Source of the DNA: Desulfobacter sp.
GTDB taxonomy: Bacteria; Desulfobacterota; Desulfobacteria; Desulfobacterales; Desulfobacteraceae
Reading direction: 5' to 3'
DNA: 64,000 nt
Assembly (NCBI GenBank): GCA_028768525.1
Contig: CP054837.1
Span: 496,001 to 560,000, forward strand
Shown: positions 26,008-35,336 of the stretch, piece after piece
Numbering within the stretch: position 1 is the first letter of the stretch
Layout: each line of letters opens with the position of its first letter
The notes under the pieces: model-generated
What the model was told of the DNA's origin: nothing
The model's input: the letters and a program-made list of their open reading frames with translations, nothing else
The model's database searches: none
Program-made: the position numbers and the translations under genes

Positions 26008-26037
26008 ACCGGCCCTGGACTCGCGTCCTGGGCCGGT
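26008..26037. terminator. Bidirectional terminator between the PilZ and M16 peptidase genes
   Basis: ACCGGCCC and GGGCCGGT enclose a nested GGAC/GTCC stem with a TCGC loop and one T-T mismatch. An A-run precedes it (useful for minus-strand transcripts) and an AT-rich stretch follows. It lies between convergent genes. Confidence 0.85.
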
Positions 26038-26069
26038 ATTCTATATTTATTCTGCCGATTATTTTTCGA

Positions 26070-28937
26070 TTAGTCTTTTTTGGGCACCACCTTTAGAAGC
26101 GCCCCGGTATCCGGAACGAGGTAGCGCTTTGCCAGACGGTTTAGATCTTCCGCCGTAATTCCGCCGTAGCCCGCCACCAGACTGACGGCCCAGTCCAGCC
26201 GCTCAGGATAACGGTAGGAATCTGCCATGACCGAATTCAGCCAATAGGAGTTGGTCTGCCGGAGAACCTTAAGATGGTTCATCAGCGGCCCCTTGGCAAG
26301 CTCAAGCTCTTCTCCGGTTACCCCTTTACTTACAAGGTCGGCAATCAATTCCATCATCTGCTCACCCACAAGATCAATCTGATCCGGGGAAAGGTTGACA
26401 ACGGCATTCATTACCCCGTAATTCTCGAAAATAAGAGAAGGGTTATTATAGACATAGGGGGAATAAGAGGCACCCAGTTTTTCCCTTATCGTATTTCTCA
26501 GCCGCTCGGAGAGCACCCTGGACAATAGGGATAGCCGGCGGGTCTGCATGATATCCCAAAAATCATCGGTGAGAAAGGAGGCTCGGATCACAGCCTTGGA
26601 AAGCCGGCTGTCCACGAAAATGGTTTTGGATTTCCCCCTTGGGAAGATAATCCTATCCTGGCCAGTTGCATACCGCTCGCCCTTCAAAGGCATTTGACGG
26701 GAGCCGAGGGCCCCAAGATAATCAGCCGCCAGCCGCTTCAGTTTTCCTGGATTGAAATCTCCGACAAAAGAGACTTCCAGGGGGGCGGATTCAAAGGCCG
26801 GCCGGATCCAGGATTCAATCCGGGCCATCGGGATATTCAGCCCCTTTGCCGGGTCAGCCAGCCCGAATCTGGGATCGCCGCCGGCCAGAAACCGGTTGCC
26901 CTGGATCTGCATCATCCCCTCGGTTGTCCGGGACAAGGCCTCGAACTGCTGACGGTAATGGACTTTGGCCAGATCCAGGCTTTTAGGCCTGAATCCCGGA
27001 TCTTTAAAATAGGTATACAGCAGCTGCAATACCAATTCGGCCTCGCCCGGAGCGGCGCGGCCCTCTATGGAAAAAGAGGATTCATTGATTTTGAATCCAA
27101 TGCTGACGTCTCTGCCGGCCAGGGCCGTATCCAGTTCATCCAGGTCCATGCGACCGAAACCGCTCTGCTCCACGGCCGCCTCTGCAAGGGTGGACAGGCC
27201 GTACATTCCGGAGGGCAGATCCGCCCTGCCCCGTCCGAATACCGCTTTAAAGGCAAAGTCACCTTTTTTAAAATCCGTAGGTTTCAGGTTGATGCGGATA
27301 TTATTTCCAAGATCAGCCTGCCAGATCCCAAGCCCCTTCACGTCCTCCTGCACGCGTACAACCCCGGCTTTTTCATCGGGCAGGGACAAATAGGGGAAGG
27401 TCTTAATACCGGCCTGGATATAAGGTTGAGGGGCAATATTCCGGCTGGTGTCAAACACCGCCTTGATTTTCTTTTCAGGGTCCTTTCCGGCATCCAGGTT
27501 GCCGGTCACCAGAACCAGCCGCTGGTCCTCCTGCCACAGATCTCGAAAGGCCGTGTTCACATCGGCCACCGACAGCGCCTTGATATAGGGAACAAGCAGA
27601 TCCCGTTCCTGTTCCGGCGACAAAAACAGGCCCCGCCGGTTAAGATTGGAGATGAGTCCACGGGCAATATCCGGACTTTTCCGGGTGCCGGCTTTGGCAG
27701 CCTGGGCATTAAGTGCGGTCACGGCATCGGCCTTTGCCCTGTCCAGTTCCTGCTGGGAAAACCCGAACACCAGTGCCTGGCGAAGGGCAAGATCCAGCTG
27801 TGCCAATACGGATTCCCAGTTCCCGGCGTCGCAGGAGGCCTGAACCGCCGCGACATCCAGGTATCTCAGATAGGCCCCTGAATATACCGAAGCGGAGGTA
27901 AAATCAGCCGTCTGCTCCCGGACCATCCGGGACAGCCGATTCTGAAAGACCTGATCTCCCAGGTATCCAACGGTGTTCTCCTTCAGGTCGGCAATGGTTT
28001 CGGGGGTAAAAGCCCTGGGGACAAGTCGCTCAATGGTGACCCGGGTGGCACCGGCCTCCGGCTCCCTGTGGTAAAAGACCTTTGTCCCTTTGTGGGCGGT
28101 CCAGGCCACATCCGGCCGTCCGGTGGCGGCCTCGGGCGCAGCGGCCCGGGACGTCATTGAGGCAAACCGCTCGGTGATCAGGGATTGGGCCAATTTCACA
28201 TCCATATCCCCCACAACCACAAGGGCCATGTTATCCGGCCGGTACCAGCGGTCGTAAAAGGCCTTCATTGCCTTACGGTCAACGGCCCGGATCACCTCTT
28301 CTGTACCGATGGGCATACGCCGGGCCAGAACAGCGCCCGGCAGTTCAAAGGCCAGTTCTTTTTTGAATGTCCTGTAGGACACCGAATCCCGCTCCCGCTT
28401 TTCCGCCAGTATCACCCCCCGCTCCCGGTCGATCTCACTCTCCAGCAGCAGGGCGCCTCCGGCATAGTCCCGGAGCACCAGAAAGGCGTTTTCCAGGTAT
28501 TCCCGATCGCCCTTGGGCAGGCTCAAATCATAGATGGTGGTAAAAAAAGAGGTTCTGGCATTGGCATCTCCGCCGAAATCCATGCCAATGGACTGAAAAT
28601 AGGTAATCAGTTCACCCGGCTTGAAATGCTCTGATCCGTTGAACACCATGTGCTCAAGGAAATGGGCTATACCACGTTCCTTTTCAGTTTCATCCAAAGA
28701 ACCGGTAAACACGTTCAGATGAACGCTCACCCGGTCTTTGGGGGTGGCATTTTTCATGATCAGATACCTGAACCCGTTGTTCAAGGTCCCCTGAACCAGC
28801 TGTGGATCCACCGGGACCGCCGTCCCCCGGCAGTCTCCGGCGGCAGCCGGCTGTCTGGCGATACAGGAAGCGAACAGTCCGGTGCCCAGGATCAGAAGGG
28901 CAAGGATGCCAAAGGTTGCTTTTTTAAAAACAGACAC
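26070..28937 (-). CDS. M16 family zinc metallopeptidase (pitrilysin type)
   Basis: A 955-residue two-halved peptidase. The N-terminal catalytic domain has the inverted zinc motif HFLEH (H92, E95, H96) and the distal ligand E172 in EIDRERGVILAE. The later repeats are non-catalytic M16 domains, as in full-length pitrilysin-like enzymes. The N-terminus (ILALLILGTGLFASC, Cys25) looks like a lipoprotein signal, although Phe at -3 is not the best match; the enzyme should be in the periplasm. It starts with GTG, five bases after the PpiD-like gene stop, so they form an operon for envelope protein quality control. The exact substrates are not inferable. Confidence 0.92.
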   Translation of the reverse strand: MSVFKKATFGILALLILGTGLFASCIARQPAAAGDCRGTAVPVDPQLVQGTLNNGFRYLIMKNATPKDRVSVHLNVFTGSLDETEKERGIAHFLEHMVFNGSEHFKPGELITYFQSIGMDFGGDANARTSFFTTIYDLSLPKGDREYLENAFLVLRDYAGGALLLESEIDRERGVILAEKRERDSVSYRTFKKELAFELPGAVLARRMPIGTEEVIRAVDRKAMKAFYDRWYRPDNMALVVVGDMDVKLAQSLITERFASMTSRAAAPEAATGRPDVAWTAHKGTKVFYHREPEAGATRVTIERLVPRAFTPETIADLKENTVGYLGDQVFQNRLSRMVREQTADFTSASVYSGAYLRYLDVAAVQASCDAGNWESVLAQLDLALRQALVFGFSQQELDRAKADAVTALNAQAAKAGTRKSPDIARGLISNLNRRGLFLSPEQERDLLVPYIKALSVADVNTAFRDLWQEDQRLVLVTGNLDAGKDPEKKIKAVFDTSRNIAPQPYIQAGIKTFPYLSLPDEKAGVVRVQEDVKGLGIWQADLGNNIRINLKPTDFKKGDFAFKAVFGRGRADLPSGMYGLSTLAEAAVEQSGFGRMDLDELDTALAGRDVSIGFKINESSFSIEGRAAPGEAELVLQLLYTYFKDPGFRPKSLDLAKVHYRQQFEALSRTTEGMMQIQGNRFLAGGDPRFGLADPAKGLNIPMARIESWIRPAFESAPLEVSFVGDFNPGKLKRLAADYLGALGSRQMPLKGERYATGQDRIIFPRGKSKTIFVDSRLSKAVIRASFLTDDFWDIMQTRRLSLLSRVLSERLRNTIREKLGASYSPYVYNNPSLIFENYGVMNAVVNLSPDQIDLVGEQMMELIADLVSKGVTGEELELAKGPLMNHLKVLRQTNSYWLNSVMADSYRYPERLDWAVSLVAGYGGITAEDLNRLAKRYLVPDTGALLKVVPKKD

Positions 28938-28942
28938 CGTCT

Positions 28943-30835
28943 TTAGTTGATAACCTCTCTGTTGATTTTAATATCTGCTTTATCTTTCAAGGATTTCACC
29001 CAGGCAGTATAGTATTGTTGCTGTTTCCTGTACCCCATCTCTTTTTTGACGTTGTCCAGTTCGTTTTCAGCGGTGGCTGCATCGGGTGTCTGCTGCGCTT
29101 TGAATCCGATGACGTAAAAACTGCCGCCGGCTTCCATCACCTTATCGTAAACCTTTTTTGCGTCATCCAGAGTAAATGCAGCGGAAGCAATGGCAGTAGA
29201 GCCGGGAATACCGGGAATAGACTGGTTTCTGGTAAATAATTTGGATTCGGCCGGGGTAAAGCCCGCCGCCTTGGCGGCCTCTGCCAGCGTTGTTTTTTCA
29301 GCAACGGCCTTGAGCAGCTTGTCTGCGGATTCCTGTGCCGCCTGCTTTTGCATTTTTTCTTTCAGGGTCACCGTTATTCCGGCTTCCACCTCTTCCAATG
29401 GCAGCTGCCTTGGGGCGATTCTCTCCTTGACCTGAATCAGATAATACTTGTCTCCGATCTGCTTGACCTCACTGATGTCATCTCCGGACAGGGCAAACGC
29501 CTCGCGGGCGAATTCACCGGCATTGTCAAATGACAGCCCGTTGCCGTCGGAAGAAAAGGCAGGGGTCTCCATCACCTTTTTCTTGACAATCATGGCGACC
29601 TGCTGGAAATCATCCCCGTCCACAACCGCATCAAATGCTTCGCCGGCCTTATAATAAGCAAGATTCTGAAGTTCCTGGGAGGCCAGTTCTTTGACAATGG
29701 CAGGTTTGGCGTTCTCAAAGGATTCAACGGTCTCAGCCGTTCTGGAGATCACCTTGATGACATGGAAACCAAACTGTGTCCGGACCGGTTTTGAAATCTC
29801 ACCGGCTGTCATGGCAAAGGCGGCATCGCCAAATGGTTTTACCATGCTCCTGCGGTCAAATTTCCCGAGGTATCCGCCCTTGGGGCCTGTGGGGCCCTGC
29901 GAATAGGTTTTGGCCAGTTCCGCAAAATCCCCACCCTTAGTGGCTTTTTCATAAATATCATCGGCCTCTTTGCGCGCCTTTGTTACGGCGGCCTCGTCCG
30001 CATCCTCAGCCACCCGGATCAGGATATGGCTGGCTTCAACCTGTTCAGGGGTGGTGAACCTGGACTTGTTCTGTTCATAATAGTCACGGGCCTGTTCACC
30101 GGGGACTTCAAAGCTGTCCCTGTGATCTTCAGGGGAAAAGACAAGGTAGTTAACCTTAAGTTCCGGCTGGGACTTGTAGGCATCTAAATGATCCTGGTAC
30201 TCCTTTTTCACCGCTTCCGGCGTGGGGGTAATATCTGTAAAGGTACCGGGATCGACCTTGATATACTCAATTGCGGTTTTGGTATTGTTGAACCGGTACC
30301 AGGCAAGGGCTTCCTCATCACTTACAGTCACGCCGCTGAGGACCATCTCACGAAGTTTCCTGTTTTTGATGGCCCGGCGCTGGAGCGCCTCAAAGGACTC
30401 AGGGGTCATCCTGTTTCTGGCAAGCACCCCTTTGTACAGTTCCATATCAAAGTCGCCGTTCTTCTGAAAGGCCTTGATGCCCACCAGGGTATCCTTAAGT
30501 TCGCCGTCGGTCACCATAATCTTCAGCTTATCCGCTTCCATATCCAGAATTTTCTGGTCGATAAGACTGTTGACCGCCTGTTCCTTTACATTCAATGCCT
30601 TGATCAGATCCTCGTTCAGGGCGTTGCCGAACTGCTGGCGCATCTGCTCTATCATATTTCTGTAGGCATCCTGGAACTCGTTGAATGTAATGACCTCATC
30701 ATTGACCAGGGCCACTTCATTCCGTTTGTTGGCGTTCATACTCCCAACCCCCAGGAAAACAAAAACAATTACAATAATGCCCAGAAAAATCTTTATGATC
30801 CAGTTTCCGGTATTTTCACGCAGGTAACGCAGCAT
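28943..30835 (-). CDS. ppiD: PpiD-like peptidyl-prolyl isomerase/chaperone
   Basis: A 630-residue membrane-anchored folding factor. One N-terminal span (about 13-30, IIKIFLGIIVIVFVFLGV) is followed by a SurA-type N-terminal chaperone domain (about 35-180), a parvulin domain (about 268-370, EASHILIRVAEDADE ... GGDFAELAKTYSQGPTGP ... TQFGFHVIKV), and a further helical region. The architecture matches PpiD, which sits near the Sec translocon and helps exported proteins. The RBS AAGGAGAAAGG precedes the ATG, and a sigma-70 promoter is upstream. Confidence 0.93.
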   Translation of the reverse strand: MLRYLRENTGNWIIKIFLGIIVIVFVFLGVGSMNANKRNEVALVNDEVITFNEFQDAYRNMIEQMRQQFGNALNEDLIKALNVKEQAVNSLIDQKILDMEADKLKIMVTDGELKDTLVGIKAFQKNGDFDMELYKGVLARNRMTPESFEALQRRAIKNRKLREMVLSGVTVSDEEALAWYRFNNTKTAIEYIKVDPGTFTDITPTPEAVKKEYQDHLDAYKSQPELKVNYLVFSPEDHRDSFEVPGEQARDYYEQNKSRFTTPEQVEASHILIRVAEDADEAAVTKARKEADDIYEKATKGGDFAELAKTYSQGPTGPKGGYLGKFDRRSMVKPFGDAAFAMTAGEISKPVRTQFGFHVIKVISRTAETVESFENAKPAIVKELASQELQNLAYYKAGEAFDAVVDGDDFQQVAMIVKKKVMETPAFSSDGNGLSFDNAGEFAREAFALSGDDISEVKQIGDKYYLIQVKERIAPRQLPLEEVEAGITVTLKEKMQKQAAQESADKLLKAVAEKTTLAEAAKAAGFTPAESKLFTRNQSIPGIPGSTAIASAAFTLDDAKKVYDKVMEAGGSFYVIGFKAQQTPDAATAENELDNVKKEMGYRKQQQYYTAWVKSLKDKADIKINREVIN

Positions 30836-30887
30836 TCCTTTCTCCTTAAATCTGTAGAATAAATGTAATATTCAAAAAAAACGTTCC

Positions 30888-30917
30888 ATACTATCGTTTC
30901 ATAACTTATTGTGTCAA
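30888..30917 (-). promoter_or_regulatory. Sigma-70 promoter for the ppiD-M16 operon
   Basis: Minus strand: TTGACA (30912-30917), 18 bases, TAGTAT (30888-30893). The start point would be near 30881, about 45 bases before the ppiD start codon. Confidence 0.6.
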
Positions 30918-30969
30918 TATATTATATCCTGCCGCCGATTCTTTTTTATCCAAAAAAAATATTTTTTTG

Positions 30970-30999
30970 TTGACACACCCCCATTATTTCGTTTATACA
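30970..30999 (+). promoter_or_regulatory. Sigma-70 promoter for tRNA-Ala
   Basis: TTGACA at 30970-30975 and TATACA at 30994-30999 with an 18-base spacer. The start point would be about 10-15 bases before the tRNA 5' end at 31019. Confidence 0.75.
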
Positions 31000-31018
31000 T
31001 CTATCCACTCTTGCTTGT

Positions 31019-31094
31019 GGGGCTGTAGCTCAGCTGGGAGAGCGTACGGCTGGCAGCCGTAAGGTCAGGGGTTCGATCCCCCTCAGCTCCACCA
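31019..31094 (+). tRNA. tRNA-Ala (anticodon GGC)
   Basis: A complete cloverleaf: acceptor GGGGCTG with CAGCTCC containing the alanine identity pair G3-U70, D arm GCTC...GAGC, anticodon stem ACGG/CCGT around a loop with GGC, T arm AGGGG TTCGATC CCCCT, discriminator A and an encoded CCA (31092-31094). It reads GCC codons and GCU by wobble. Confidence 0.97.
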
Positions 31095-31105
31095 CTCAAA
31101 ATTGA

Positions 31106-31132
31106 AGCCGTTGCCAACGCAACGGCTTTTTT
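31106..31132 (+). terminator. Intrinsic terminator of tRNA-Ala
   Basis: AGCCGTTG and CAACGGCT form an eight-pair stem with a six-base loop, followed by six T residues. It starts 12 bases after the tRNA 3' end. Confidence 0.9.
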
Positions 31133-31165
31133 AGTTGTGGCAAATCCACAGAAGACACAAATCCG

Positions 31166-31636
31166 ATGACCATAAAAATTTTTGCCAATGCCGAAGGGAT
31201 AACCACCATATCCTGCCCGGAATGCGGAAAATCGTACCAGAAAAATGTCTCCAGGTTTTTAGGGCACAAAAGCGAAGTGCGTCTGAAGTACACCTGTAAA
31301 TGCCGGCACCAATTCTCCTTATTGCTTGAACGGCGCAGATCCATCAGAAAGCCCGTGCTTCTCAGGGGCAACCTGATAGACAAAAGCAATGAAAATGTCC
31401 CCATCACCATTACAGATATTTCAAAACACGGCCTGCGAATCAACTTCACCCGGAAGACACTTTACGAACTGGACAATATTGTTCATATCGAATTTATTCT
31501 GGACGATCCCAACCATTCATCCGTTACCACAAAAGTACGCATAAAACGCTTTTTGTCCCCCCTTTGTGCGGGATGTGAATTTCTGTCCAGTGAGCATTAC
31601 GACAATCTGGGGAAATATTTTCTGTTTCACTTTTAA
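31166..31636 (+). CDS. PilZ-domain protein with N-terminal Cys-pair ribbon
   Basis: A 156-residue protein. The first 50 residues hold two Cys pairs (C18/C21 in CPEC and C44/C46 in CKC) with the spacing of a small zinc ribbon. A PilZ domain follows with the arginine motif RRRSIR (about 56-61) and D84 in DISKHG, so cyclic di-GMP binding is expected. The gene begins about 35 bases after the tRNA-Ala terminator. I see no convincing RBS or promoter, so the start is the first ATG in frame. The combination of ribbon and PilZ is less usual than a bare PilZ. Confidence 0.82.
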   Translation: MTIKIFANAEGITTISCPECGKSYQKNVSRFLGHKSEVRLKYTCKCRHQFSLLLERRRSIRKPVLLRGNLIDKSNENVPITITDISKHGLRINFTRKTLYELDNIVHIEFILDDPNHSSVTTKVRIKRFLSPLCAGCEFLSSEHYDNLGKYFLFHF

Positions 31637-31683
31637 TTCCAGTTCCCCTACTGCACCATAAAATTAACGGGCAAAACAAATAA

Positions 31684-31726
31684 GCAAAGCAGGCATCCGG
31701 CACAAAAAACCGGATACCCGCTTTGC
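31684..31726. terminator. Bidirectional hairpin between the PilZ and Do protease genes
   Basis: GCAAAGC and GCTTTGC plus inner TCCGG/CCGGA pair around a CACAAAAAA loop, with two internal mismatches. It lies between convergent genes. A weak T-rich tail follows on the plus strand. Confidence 0.7.
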
Positions 31727-31749
31727 CTTATATTCAAACGTTTTACGTG

Positions 31750-33165
31750 TTATTCTTTGACAAACCGAACCACAAACACCTGGGAATTTCCCCGCCGGAA
31801 GAGCATGTGGGCGGTTTCTCCCTTATTTATCTTTTTGATGGCCTTGGCATAGTCTTTACCGGTTTTGGTTTTAGCATGGTTCACTTCAACCAGAAGATCC
31901 CCCACCCGCACACCGGACTGAGCCGCCAGGGTGCCGGGCTTGATCCGGGTGACCACCAGCCCCTTAAGCCCCGGGGGATACCCCATCTGGCTGCCGATTT
32001 CGTCATCCAGCGCCTTAAACATGAATCCGAAACTGTCGTAGTCACTTATGCCCTGGGCACCGTCATCCGTCACCTTATCCGGCCGTTCGCCCAGCTTTAC
32101 TGAAAGGGTTTTCTCCCGTCCGTCACGGATCAATGCCACCTTGATCTTCTGCCCCACCTTGAGATTGGCAATGGTCAGGGTCAAATCCCGGGAGGACTCG
32201 ATCTTCTTCCCGTCAATACCAGTGATGACGTCTCCCTGGCGGATGCCGGCCTTGTAGGCGGGGTTATCTTCGTAGGCTTTGGCCACATATACCCCCTGTC
32301 CCTCCTCCAGTCCATAGTATTCGGCCATTTCCTTGCTCACACTCTGGATGGCCACACCGAGCCACCCCCGGGAAACACTGCTGGATTCCGTGAGCTGACC
32401 AATAATCCCGGTGGCCATGTCCGATGGGATGGCAAACCCGATCCCCTGTCCGGACTTAATGATGGCGGTATTGATGCCGATCACCTCGCCGTCCAGGTTG
32501 AGCAGGGGGCCGCCGGAGTTGCCCGGGTTAATGGAGGCATCGGTCTGGATGAAGTCATCATAGGGGCCTGAACCGATGATCCGGCCCTTGGCGGAAATAA
32601 TACCTGCGGTGACGGTCTGTTCAAGGCCGAAAGGCGAACCGATGGCCACCACCCAGGACCCCACAGCCGCATCGCTGGAGGATCCGAACTTCAATGGGGT
32701 GAGGCCCTTGGCCTCGATTTTAATCAAGGCCAGGTCCGTCATCGGATCCGTACCGATGATTTTGGCATCATACTCTTTATTATCATGGAGGATAACCTTG
32801 ATTTCGTCCGCATCCTTGATCACATGATTGTTGGTGACAATATACCCCTTTTTATCAATGATGAACCCGGACCCCAGAGAACGTTCTGTACGATTTTTGG
32901 GCTGCTGCCGGAGATAGGGTCCGAAAAAATCCTCCAGGCCCCGCTGGTTCCCGCCGAAGGGTGAACCGAAGAAATGCTGGAATACGCGGCCGCCCCCCTG
33001 GATGGTTTTTACGGTCTGAATATTGACGACCCCTGTTTTGGCCTGCTCGGCGAGTTTGGAAAAACTGGCAGGTACCATGGGCACCGCAGCAGAGGCAATG
33101 AGCGGAATCAGCGCTACGCATACAGCGATGACTGCCGGTATCGTAATTCTTTTTATTCGTTTCAT
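31750..33165 (-). CDS. Do/HtrA family periplasmic serine protease (DegP/DegQ type)
   Basis: Degrades or refolds damaged envelope proteins. The 471-residue protein has a signal peptide (about 1-27, cleavage after ASA), a trypsin-like domain with the catalytic triad H114 (TNNHV), D144 (DPMTDLALI) and S217 (NPGNSGGPL), and two PDZ domains (about 280-370 and 385-470). DegP and DegQ cannot be told apart reliably by sequence alone; the Q-linker after residue 65 is of modest length. The RBS AAGGAG lies upstream. A CusSR-type system follows upstream on the same strand, which may or may not control it. Confidence 0.95.
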   Translation of the reverse strand: MKRIKRITIPAVIAVCVALIPLIASAAVPMVPASFSKLAEQAKTGVVNIQTVKTIQGGGRVFQHFFGSPFGGNQRGLEDFFGPYLRQQPKNRTERSLGSGFIIDKKGYIVTNNHVIKDADEIKVILHDNKEYDAKIIGTDPMTDLALIKIEAKGLTPLKFGSSSDAAVGSWVVAIGSPFGLEQTVTAGIISAKGRIIGSGPYDDFIQTDASINPGNSGGPLLNLDGEVIGINTAIIKSGQGIGFAIPSDMATGIIGQLTESSSVSRGWLGVAIQSVSKEMAEYYGLEEGQGVYVAKAYEDNPAYKAGIRQGDVITGIDGKKIESSRDLTLTIANLKVGQKIKVALIRDGREKTLSVKLGERPDKVTDDGAQGISDYDSFGFMFKALDDEIGSQMGYPPGLKGLVVTRIKPGTLAAQSGVRVGDLLVEVNHAKTKTGKDYAKAIKKINKGETAHMLFRRGNSQVFVVRFVKE

Positions 33166-33243
33166 TGGCTTATCTCCTTCTTGGTTTAAATTTAAGGTTA
33201 TTGTGTTAACGCTTAATCCAAGAGTAATACAGAAAGATAATTT

Positions 33244-34653
33244 TTAAATGATCGGAAAATTACGATATGGTAATCTCATGGTAAATATGGCGCCGGCCGG
33301 GGTTCGGTTTTCCACACAAAGCATCCCCCCATGCTGCTCCACAATGGTTTTGGCAAGGCTCAACCCCAGGCCGGTGCCCGGTGTTGTCCTGGATGACTCC
33401 GCCCTGAAAAAACGCTCGAAAATCTGGTCCAGGCAATCCGGATCAATGCCGGGCCCGGTGTCCGCCACCCGGATGATCACCGCCTCCGCCCCTTCCTCCA
33501 GGCTCACGTGGACGGCGCCCTTTTCCGGCGTGTATTTCAACGCATTGTCCAGCAAATTGGCAAAGGCGCGCTGGAGCATGGGGGCATCTGCCTTGATTTG
33601 AATTTCCGGGGCCACCGCATAGGTAAAATCAATGGTTTTGTCTTCGGCCACAGGCACGAAAAGGTCGCATGCCTCTTCTATCATCCGGCTCAGTTCAACT
33701 GGTACCAGGGAAAACTGCTCTTCGCCGGCCTCGGCCCTGGATATCACCAGCATGGTGTTGATCATATCCAGCAGGCGGTCGGATTCTTCGATGGTGTTGG
33801 CCGCCATGGACTTATAAGTATCCAGGTCGCCGCCCCCCTCCTGCACCAGTGCCAGTTCGGCAAACCCACGGATCCGGGTAAGGGGGCTTTTCAGATCATG
33901 GGCGATATTATCGCTCATCTCCCGGATGCTTTTGACCAGGGCCGAAATCCGGTCCAGCATCCGGTTAAACGTATGGGCCAGCAAATCCAACTCGTCTCCG
34001 TGACCGGTTTCCGGCACCCGTTGATCCAGGCTGGAACCGGTAATGGTATGGGCCGTCAGGGTGATGGCCGACACCCCGGACAGGGCCTGCCGGGCCAGAA
34101 ACATCCCGGACGCCCCGGAAAAAAGGATAACGAATCCCAGGGAAATTGAAAAAATTTTCTTGAATCCGGACAAAAACCGGGAATGGGAATCCATGGCCAG
34201 GCCGGTGTGGAGAATGACGTTATGGGCCACAAAGGTATACATCATCCTGGCCTTCTGGTCCTGTCCCTTTATCTGGACCGTCCTGAACACCGGCACCCTT
34301 TTTTTCATCAGGCGGTCAATGGCCTGGTCGTCAAGGGCAACATCCTTCCAATAGGACATGTGGGAGGAGGCAAAAACCTCCCCTGTGGGGTAAAGAAGCC
34401 TGAAAAAAATCTGTTTTTCACCGGCGGCCTGGGCTTCTATGACAGCCAGGTTCTGTGCGCCCACAATCCCGTTGCGCCGGATGACGGTCCTGAAATACCC
34501 CGCCTTATCCATCAGCTCCTGGTCCATCTGGTCAAGGATGGTCTGGGTGGCCAGAAAATAGAAAAGGCCGAAAACCACACAGGAGGATATTGAAAAAATA
34601 CCTGCATACCAGACGGTCAGGCGGAATGCAATGGTTCTGAAAAAATCAGGCAT
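33244..34653 (-). CDS. Sensor histidine kinase (heavy-metal/CusS-like)
   Basis: An inner membrane sensor of about 469 residues. Two spans (about 13-37 and 167-187) enclose a periplasmic domain; a HAMP domain follows, then HisKA with IAHDLKSPLTRIRG (H252) and an HATPase domain with N, G1 and G2 boxes (FANLLDNALKYTP; DTGPGIDP; GTGLGLSLAKTIVEQHGG). This layout is that of CusS/CopS-type sensors. The frame is open to 34761, but ATG 34653 fits the protein family and overlaps the end of the regulator gene by eight bases; ATG 34671 is an alternative. The signal sensed is not shown by the sequence. Confidence 0.9.
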   Translation of the reverse strand: MPDFFRTIAFRLTVWYAGIFSISSCVVFGLFYFLATQTILDQMDQELMDKAGYFRTVIRRNGIVGAQNLAVIEAQAAGEKQIFFRLLYPTGEVFASSHMSYWKDVALDDQAIDRLMKKRVPVFRTVQIKGQDQKARMMYTFVAHNVILHTGLAMDSHSRFLSGFKKIFSISLGFVILFSGASGMFLARQALSGVSAITLTAHTITGSSLDQRVPETGHGDELDLLAHTFNRMLDRISALVKSIREMSDNIAHDLKSPLTRIRGFAELALVQEGGGDLDTYKSMAANTIEESDRLLDMINTMLVISRAEAGEEQFSLVPVELSRMIEEACDLFVPVAEDKTIDFTYAVAPEIQIKADAPMLQRAFANLLDNALKYTPEKGAVHVSLEEGAEAVIIRVADTGPGIDPDCLDQIFERFFRAESSRTTPGTGLGLSLAKTIVEQHGGMLCVENRTPAGAIFTMRLPYRNFPII

Positions 34654-35326
34654 CCTCGGTTTTAAGGACATACCCGGCCCCCCGCACCGTATGGATGAGC
34701 TTGTCGGGGTACCCTTTATCGATCTTATCCCTGAGGCGGCAAATCCGGGCTTCCACCACATTGGTCATGGGGTCAAAATTATAATTCCACACATGCTCCA
34801 TGATCATGGTCTTGGAGACCACCCGCTCCCGGTTCCGGATCAGGTATTCAAGCAGTGAAAATTCCAGGGGCTGCAGTTCAATGAAATCATCCCCCCGGCG
34901 CACCTGTCGCTTGACAATATCCACACTGAGGTCCCCGTAGGTCAGGGCAACCGGTTCGGTCACATTTCCGGCCCGCCGGATCAGCGCCTGCACCCGTGCG
35001 AGAAGTTCCGTAAAAGAAAAGGGCTTGGTCAAATAATCGTCCGCCCCGGCTTCCAGTCCCTTGACCCGGTCTCCCACCCGGTCCCTGGCACTGAGTACAA
35101 TGATGGGGGTATTCTTCCCCTGTGCCCTCAGCCGTTCGATCAGGGTCAATCCGTCCATTTCAGGGAGCATGATGTCGATAATCAGGGTATCGAAATCCGC
35201 CCCCATGGCCAGATCCAGCCCCTCGATGCCGGTCCTGGCAATATCCACGGCAAATCCTGAGGATTTCAGCCCCTTTTCCACAAAGGAGGCGATCTTCCCA
35301 TCGTCTTCAACCAGAAGCAGTCTCAT
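34646..35326 (-). CDS. OmpR/CusR-family response regulator
   Basis: A 226-residue transcription factor: receiver domain with E7/D8 acidic pair, phospho-Asp D51 in LIIDIMLPEMDG and the KPF lysine, then a winged-helix DNA-binding domain (about 125-224) ending in RLRDKIDKGYPDKLIHTVRGAGYVL-type motifs. I use ATG 35326, with AGGA upstream, because it begins the receiver (MRLLLVEDDG); the frame stays open to 35392. It is the first gene of the pair with the kinase. Regulated genes are unknown. Confidence 0.94.
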   Translation of the reverse strand: MRLLLVEDDGKIASFVEKGLKSSGFAVDIARTGIEGLDLAMGADFDTLIIDIMLPEMDGLTLIERLRAQGKNTPIIVLSARDRVGDRVKGLEAGADDYLTKPFSFTELLARVQALIRRAGNVTEPVALTYGDLSVDIVKRQVRRGDDFIELQPLEFSLLEYLIRNRERVVSKTMIMEHVWNYNFDPMTNVVEARICRLRDKIDKGYPDKLIHTVRGAGYVLKTEDA

Positions 35327-35336
35327 CGTTTTTTTC

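Noticed and set aside
26694..27881. Plus-strand ORF of 395 residues opposite the M16 peptidase gene
   Set aside because: Composition is that of a reversed GC-rich gene, with no domain signature. The peptidase frame has its zinc site and full length.
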